Part shown: positions 15,589 through 20,278 of the stretch, one piece after another | Layout of the letters: every line of letters starts with the position of its first letter | Numbering within the stretch: position 1 is the stretch's first letter | Assembly: GCA_038747915.1 (NCBI GenBank) | Contig: JBCDJJ010000067.1 | Span: 1 to 20,278 of the forward strand | Length of the DNA stretch: 20,278 nt | Direction of reading: 5' to 3' | Origin: JBCDAP01 sp038747915 | GTDB lineage: Bacteria; Planctomycetota; Phycisphaerae; Phycisphaerales; UBA1924 | Translations under genes and position numbers: made by a program | The notes under the pieces: generated by a model | Database searches by the model: none | Seen by the model: the letters and a program-made list of their open reading frames with translations, nothing else | What the model was told of the DNA's origin: nothing

Positions 15589-18527
15589 GCAGATCCGTTG
15601 TCGCTGCCATCGTGTGCGGTCTCACAGCCTTGTCACGGCCCGCCGCCGAGGCGCACCCGACCGTCCCCATCGAAGTCGGCTTCCTCTGGCACATGCACCA
15701 ACCCATCTATGTGCCATACCTGACTCCCCCGGAAGTTGATGCAACGGGCCTGTTCACGTTTTCCGTCCAGGACACCCACCACATGCGCGTCGGACCCTAC
15801 CGCGGGTGGCCCGGGGCGGCCATCGGCGCCGGTCTGTCCCAGCCCAACCTCGGCGCACAGGTCTCCTTCTCCGGATCCCTCGTCGAGAACCTCGATGCGA
15901 TGGAGGCGGTCGCCCCGTGGAACTGGTCGAACTGGACGAGCGACTACAACAACGCCCGCGCGTGGTCCACGGCCCTCGGGAATCCACGCCTCGACCTCGT
16001 CGCCTTCGGGTACCACCACCCCTTGATGCCGCTGCTCGACGAGCGCGACATGCGCATGCAGCTTCGGCTGCACAAGCTCGTCTCGGGGCAGACGTGGGTT
16101 GGCCCGGCGTCGCGGGGCATCTTCCCGCCCGAGACAGCGTTCAGCACCCGCATCATCCCCGCGCTCGCCGCCGAGGGGATCGAGTGGGCGCTCGTCGACA
16201 ACATCCACTTCGACCGTGCGTGCATCGGCTACCCGCATAACGATGCCGCTGGCATCCCGGCGCCGAACCGTGCGGATCAGATCAATCCCAACCCCGGTGC
16301 CAACGGCGGCGCGTGGGTGGCGCTCCAGAATCTCTGGGCGCCCACACCCGTGAGTGTGCCGTTCGGCTACCAGCCCGCGTGGGTTGAACACGTCGATCCG
16401 AACGCCGATCCGCTCAACATCCAGCCCGCCGACGTGTCACGGATCGTTGGTGTCCCCGCGGCTCGGTACGAGGGCAACGAGGACGGACGCGGCGGGTTCG
16501 GCGCGTTCCTCTATCAACAGGTCATGGATCAATACCGCGCGCACAACACCGACGCCGCCCGGCCCATGTTCGTGATGCTGCACCACGACGGCGACAACTT
16601 CGGCGGTGGCACGGAGTCGTACTACCACTCCAATTTCCAACAGATGGTCGCGTGGGTCTCGGGCACCGCCGACTACAACGTCTCCACCGTTGACGACTAC
16701 CTCGAGCGCTTCCCGGTGCCGCAGAACGCGGTGATCCATGTCGAGAACGGATCGTGGGCCGGGGCGGACGCGGGCGACCCCGAGTTCAAAAAGTGGATGG
16801 GTGACCCGGACGAGAACGGATGGAGCCCCGACCGCAACTCCTGGGCGGTCCTGACCGCGGCAAAGAACATCGTCTTCACCGCAGAAGATGCCGCCGGCCC
16901 GGCGAGCACCAACCTCTCCCATGTGCTCGCGGGCGTTGGCTCCCCGGTCGAACGCGCCTGGCACTTCCTGCTCGCGGCCCAGGCGTCGGACCACTGGTAC
17001 TGGGACGGCACCGAGGTCTGGGACTCGAACGTGACCGTGGGCGCGAACCAGGCGGTCGAGGCCGCGGGTGAGTTCTTCGCAGCGGCGCTGTTCAACGATG
17101 CGACCGAGCCGACCGTGCTCGTACCCCACCGAGAGCCCTACAACCCCGGAGGCGATGAGTTCGGACAGTCGATGCCCACCGATTTCGAGGTCTGGACCTT
17201 CGCGCACGACTACTCGGGGCTCGACACCGTGACCCTCCGATGGCGCGCCGACGCGGACGGCATCAACCCGCTCGGCTCCTATCAGAACGAGACGTACGCG
17301 GGCGGGCCCGAGGTCGGGGCGTGGGAGTCGATCGCCATGACGCCGACGCCTGCGCCGGCGCGGCCGCCGCACGTCGAGGCCCCGCACGTGATCGCGACGC
17401 GCTACGCCGCCACCATCGCTGGGCACCGGAACGTGCTCCTCGACTACTACGTGGAGGCGGCAGACACCCTTGGGAATGTGCACCGGTCGGACATCCAGCA
17501 CGTCTGGGTCGGTGATGGCGCAGCCGGCGGCGGGAACGACCCGCGTGTCACGATCGACCCCACGCCGCCACAGGCGGGGCAACCCGTGACCGTCGCGTAC
17601 CAGGCCGATGGCGGGCCGCTCGCCTCGGCGAGCACCGTTCGTGCGCACGTCGGCTTCGATTCGTGGCAGGTGGTGCTCGACCCGGATCAAGCGATGGCCG
17701 ATCCCGATGCCGATGGTGTATGGGAGGTGACCGTCAACGTGCCCGCCGGTGCGATGCACCTCGATCTCGCATTCAACGACGGGGGCACCACCTGGGACAC
17801 CAATGCCGGGCAGGACTGGAGCTTCGCTGTCGCGGGTGCGTCGCCGCCGGCGTTCACTCTCGATGGTGCGCTCGACGCGGGGACCGTTCTGCTCGCGTCC
17901 GAGGGCGTCTCGCTCTGGGGTGGGCTCGACGGCTCGACGCTGTATGTCGCCACCGAGGCACCGGGTGATGAGCTCGATCGATTCATCTTCGTAGCGGGCG
18001 CCCCGGGTGCCGAGGTCGCGGCGCCGTGGGCCAAGGCCGGTCAGGTCGCACGGTGGGATGCCTTGCTGGCCGGTGAGTCGACGAACGACTTCGCCGGGTG
18101 GTTCGATCAGAGCGCGCCGATCGACGTCGCCCGAGGTGCGGTGCTCGAGGGCACCATCGACCTCGCCCTGGAACTCGGCGACCTGCCCGATGCGGTCTTC
18201 GTCGCTGTCGGTTCATGGGGGACGAACGAGGCGGGCCAGCTCGACCCGGCGCACCAGGCGCCCGCATCGATCAACAACGACGGCATCCTCGATGCCGCCG
18301 AGTATCTCCGCATCGAGTTGTGCGAGCTCGTCGACGGATGCTGCCCGGGTGATCTCTGGGGCCCAGCGGGCGTCGGTGATGACATGGTCGACATCTACGA
18401 TGCGGAGCGGGTGATCGAGTTGATCGGCTTCGCATCGGTCGAGGCCGATAACGCCCCGCCGATCGGATCGGTCGATGCCTTCGATGGTGCGGTGCTCATG
18501 AATCTCATCGCGGGACCGTGCCCGTGA
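15585..18527 (+). CDS. Secreted GH57 alpha-amylase-type glycoside hydrolase with CBM25-like and dockerin-like domains
   Basis: 980 aa. A signal peptide (1-23, cut after AEA) directs export. The GH57 catalytic part (about 26-500) shows the conserved regions in order: HMHQP (36-40), GYHHP (142-146), GIFPPETAF with presumed nucleophile Glu183, HHDGDN with presumed acid Asp335 or Asp337, and ASDHWYWDG (467-475). A beta-sandwich follows (about 505-645). A CBM25-like starch-binding module is at about 655-750, with FNDGGTTWDTNAGQDW as signature. A further beta-domain covers about 755-910, with DGSTLYVATEA. Residues 913-980 hold two dockerin-like Asp-rich repeats (GDDMVDIYDAERVIEL and GSVDAFDGAVLMNL) and end in GPCP, a planctomycete trait. 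It likely degrades starch or related alpha-glucans outside the cytoplasm. Confidence 0.92.
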   Translation: MSRSVVAAIVCGLTALSRPAAEAHPTVPIEVGFLWHMHQPIYVPYLTPPEVDATGLFTFSVQDTHHMRVGPYRGWPGAAIGAGLSQPNLGAQVSFSGSLVENLDAMEAVAPWNWSNWTSDYNNARAWSTALGNPRLDLVAFGYHHPLMPLLDERDMRMQLRLHKLVSGQTWVGPASRGIFPPETAFSTRIIPALAAEGIEWALVDNIHFDRACIGYPHNDAAGIPAPNRADQINPNPGANGGAWVALQNLWAPTPVSVPFGYQPAWVEHVDPNADPLNIQPADVSRIVGVPAARYEGNEDGRGGFGAFLYQQVMDQYRAHNTDAARPMFVMLHHDGDNFGGGTESYYHSNFQQMVAWVSGTADYNVSTVDDYLERFPVPQNAVIHVENGSWAGADAGDPEFKKWMGDPDENGWSPDRNSWAVLTAAKNIVFTAEDAAGPASTNLSHVLAGVGSPVERAWHFLLAAQASDHWYWDGTEVWDSNVTVGANQAVEAAGEFFAAALFNDATEPTVLVPHREPYNPGGDEFGQSMPTDFEVWTFAHDYSGLDTVTLRWRADADGINPLGSYQNETYAGGPEVGAWESIAMTPTPAPARPPHVEAPHVIATRYAATIAGHRNVLLDYYVEAADTLGNVHRSDIQHVWVGDGAAGGGNDPRVTIDPTPPQAGQPVTVAYQADGGPLASASTVRAHVGFDSWQVVLDPDQAMADPDADGVWEVTVNVPAGAMHLDLAFNDGGTTWDTNAGQDWSFAVAGASPPAFTLDGALDAGTVLLASEGVSLWGGLDGSTLYVATEAPGDELDRFIFVAGAPGAEVAAPWAKAGQVARWDALLAGESTNDFAGWFDQSAPIDVARGAVLEGTIDLALELGDLPDAVFVAVGSWGTNEAGQLDPAHQAPASINNDGILDAAEYLRIELCELVDGCCPGDLWGPAGVGDDMVDIYDAERVIELIGFASVEADNAPPIGSVDAFDGAVLMNLIAGPCP

Positions 18528-18542
18528 CATCGTCGAGATGGT

Positions 18543-20177
18543 TCAGCTCAGCACCGGCAGACTGACCCGGCGGACGAGTTCGTTCGTCGGCGTCGCGACC
18601 AGGTCATACCCGTTCCACCCGGTGATGGTGCACCGGACGAGCTCGCCCGTGGCCGGCGCCTCGCGCGAGGCGACCAGCGTGGCGGCGTCGATCCCGGGCG
18701 CCTGGCCGGAAAGACGGCCGCGGAACACGCGCATCTCGCCCTCGGCGCCGGCTTCCCCGTCGATCAGCACGTCGAGCACCACCCCGGAGTGCTCAGGAGT
18801 GTCCGGATCGAACTGCTCAGCGAGGTAGGCGTTCTGCTCGAAGACGATCCGCTGCTGAAGCTCGAGAAGCTCGCTCTTGCGGGCCTCGGCGACCTCGCCG
18901 GGCACCGCGAGCGCAGCATCGTTCGCCATCTTGCCGGCCCGCGTGGTGTCTTCGGGCGAATACGTGAACACCCCGACCGCGTCGAAGCCGATCTCCTCGA
19001 CGAACTCCATCAGCTCCGCATGGTCGTCATCGGTCTCGCCCGGGAAGCCGGTGATGAACGTCGTCCGGATCGCCATGCCGGGCACACGGTCGCGGAGTTT
19101 GAGGCACAGGTCGCGCTGCTGCGCCGCGGTCACGCGGCGATCCATCGCCGAGAGCATCGCATCGCTCGCGTGCTGAAGCGGGATGTCGAGGTACGGGAGC
19201 AGCCGGCCGTGCTCGACAAGTTCCGCGAAGGCCTCGATCATCTCGTCCGGGAAGGTGCTCGGGTAGGCGTACATGAGGCGGAGCCATCCGGCGCCGGCCT
19301 CCTGAGTTGCCACATCGCTCAGCTCCCGCACCAGCGCCGCGAGCCCGCTCGCATCGCCCGCGAGGCCAAGATCCTCGCCGTAGCTCGTGGTGTCCTGCCC
19401 GATGAGCAGCAGCTCGAACGCGCCGTCGCGGATGAGCTCGCGGGCTTCGGCGACGATCGCCTCCCGCGGCTTGCTCCGCATGCGGCCGCGGATGCTGGGG
19501 ATCGTGCAGAACGCGCAGTGCTGATTGCACCCCTCGCTGATCCGCAGGTAGGCGTAGTGGCGCGGCGTGAGGCGGAGCCGGGCAGCGTCCGACTCGTAGT
19601 AACCGAGCCCGCGCCCGCGCTTGCCGTCGATGGTGAGCCCGATCGTCTCGACACCCGCCTTCTCAGCTGCGTGGAGTGCGTTGCGGCTGATCCAGTAGGG
19701 CGCGACGGCACCCGCATCGTCCACGCCCGTGCGCTCGGGTCGTCCACCGCGCACAGCTTCGATCACGCGTTCGCGGTCGTACACGCCGAGCATCGCGTCG
19801 ATGCCGGGCTCCCAGTCGAGCATCTTGGCGCGGTGCCGCTGCACGAGGCACCCCGCGACGACCACGCGCTTGACCTCGCCGCGCTCCTTCGCCCGCACGG
19901 CAGCTTGGATCGTCGCGAGCGACTCCTGCTTCGAGGCTTCCAGGAACCCGCAGGTGTTGATGACCACCGCATCAGCGGGGTCGATCTCGGGCTCGGTCGA
20001 GGCGTCCTGCTCCGAGCCAGCGACCGACAAGTCCTCGCGGTTCGCCCCCGCCCCCGCGGACACCGGCGCGATCCCGTCGGCCGCGAGCAGGCCCAGCATC
20101 TTCTCTGAATCCACCAGGTTCTTCGGGCACCCCAGGGAGACAAAGGAGACGGTCTTGATGTCCGGGTCGCCGGGCAT
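18543..20177 (-). CDS. rimO: Ribosomal protein S12 methylthiotransferase RimO
   Basis: Radical SAM enzyme that adds a methylthio group to the conserved aspartate of ribosomal protein S12. 544 aa, about 100 more than usual. The N-terminal UPF0004 domain has its cluster cysteines Cys17 (SLGCPKN), Cys76 (NTCGF) and Cys110 (AGCLVQRH). The radical SAM motif is CNQHCAFC (217-224), followed by TIPSIRGRMRSKP; this and LLIGQDTTSYGEDLG (257-271) are RimO-type rather than MiaB-type. A TRAM domain closes the protein (about 465-540). Two insertions stand out: about 22 residues of Ala/Gly/Ser/Glu-rich sequence at 38-66, and a block at about 150-190. I chose the ATG at 20177 because conserved sequence begins about 9 residues later and the frame upstream is low-complexity. 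It converges on the GH57 gene with 15 bp between them. Confidence 0.95.
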   Translation of the reverse strand: MPGDPDIKTVSFVSLGCPKNLVDSEKMLGLLAADGIAPVSAGAGANREDLSVAGSEQDASTEPEIDPADAVVINTCGFLEASKQESLATIQAAVRAKERGEVKRVVVAGCLVQRHRAKMLDWEPGIDAMLGVYDRERVIEAVRGGRPERTGVDDAGAVAPYWISRNALHAAEKAGVETIGLTIDGKRGRGLGYYESDAARLRLTPRHYAYLRISEGCNQHCAFCTIPSIRGRMRSKPREAIVAEARELIRDGAFELLLIGQDTTSYGEDLGLAGDASGLAALVRELSDVATQEAGAGWLRLMYAYPSTFPDEMIEAFAELVEHGRLLPYLDIPLQHASDAMLSAMDRRVTAAQQRDLCLKLRDRVPGMAIRTTFITGFPGETDDDHAELMEFVEEIGFDAVGVFTYSPEDTTRAGKMANDAALAVPGEVAEARKSELLELQQRIVFEQNAYLAEQFDPDTPEHSGVVLDVLIDGEAGAEGEMRVFRGRLSGQAPGIDAATLVASREAPATGELVRCTITGWNGYDLVATPTNELVRRVSLPVLS

Positions 20178-20204
20178 GGGGGCGATGGTAGGAGCGCCGG
20201 AACC

Positions 20205-20249
20205 GGTGGCGGAGGCAGGATTCCTACGCCCCCGGCCAGTTCCGCCACC
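20205..20249 (-). repeat. Short tRNA-like palindromic element upstream of rimO
   Basis: A perfect 9-bp inverted repeat, GGTGGCGGA (20205-20213) and TCCGCCACC (20241-20249), closes a 27-nt interior. Read on the minus strand it starts GGTGGCGGAACTGG and ends AATCCTGCCTCCGCCACC. These resemble a tRNA-Leu-type 5' end and a tRNA 3' half, but 45 nt is far too short for a tRNA, and no anticodon arm is present. GGTGGCGGA also occurs in the left arm of the repeat at 4737. No other feature is visible between 20178 and the window end. Confidence 0.35.
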
Positions 20250-20278
20250 CGCCCGCACCGCCGCCGGCCTACCCCCGC

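Noticed and set aside
18789..20108. 439-codon + strand frame
   Set aside because: Antisense shadow of rimO with His/Arg/Ala-biased composition.

Overview
The window is a GC-rich, densely coded bacterial chromosome segment. The gene content fits a Gram-negative planctomycete, most likely of the Phycisphaerae type. The evidence is a secreted glycosidase ending in a planctomycete-style dockerin-like tail, outer-membrane-type lipoproteins, a MacAB/TolC-type export set, a flavin-dependent thymidylate synthase and a haem-copper oxidase operon. This placement is inferred from style and gene content; no rRNA or other marker gene is present.

Layout. (1) Positions 1-3699, + strand: the 3' part of an aerobic terminal oxidase operon, with the truncated catalytic subunit I (ctaD), subunit III (ctaE), subunit IV (ctaF) and an unrecognised two-helix membrane protein. 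Subunits III and IV carry unusual histidine-rich segments. thyX follows on the same strand with its own ribosome binding site. (2) Positions 4736-4981: a non-coding gap between convergent genes. It holds a nested REP-like inverted repeat and, next to it, a 101-nt element that can fold into a compact three-way junction. (3) Positions 4982-9794, - strand: a compact directon read as DinB-like protein, NRDE/TANGO2 family protein, an 894-residue fusion (alpha/beta hydrolase + DedA/VTT membrane domain + ATP-grasp ligase), then a lipoprotein. The fusion is the most unusual gene here. (4) Positions 9900-15418, - strand: an export operon read as TolC-like outer membrane lipoprotein, HlyD/MacA-like adaptor, MacB-like ATPase and MacB/FtsX-like permease. 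The genes overlap at every junction. (5) Positions 15419-15584: a divergent promoter region with a short AT-rich island. (6) Positions 15585-18527, + strand: a secreted multidomain GH57 alpha-amylase-type enzyme with a CBM25-like starch-binding module and a dockerin-like C-terminus. (7) Positions 18543-20177, - strand: rimO, with a short tRNA-like palindromic element upstream.

How the parts work together. The oxidase genes build one respiratory complex. The four export genes build one envelope-spanning efflux or secretion machine. The DinB/NRDE/fusion/lipoprotein group is tightly packed and probably co-transcribed. Its fusion protein puts a hydrolase, a membrane transporter-like domain and an amide-bond-forming ligase in one chain, which suggests an envelope lipid or conjugate modification pathway that I cannot name. 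No CRISPR array, insertion sequence, prophage or complete tRNA/rRNA gene was seen.
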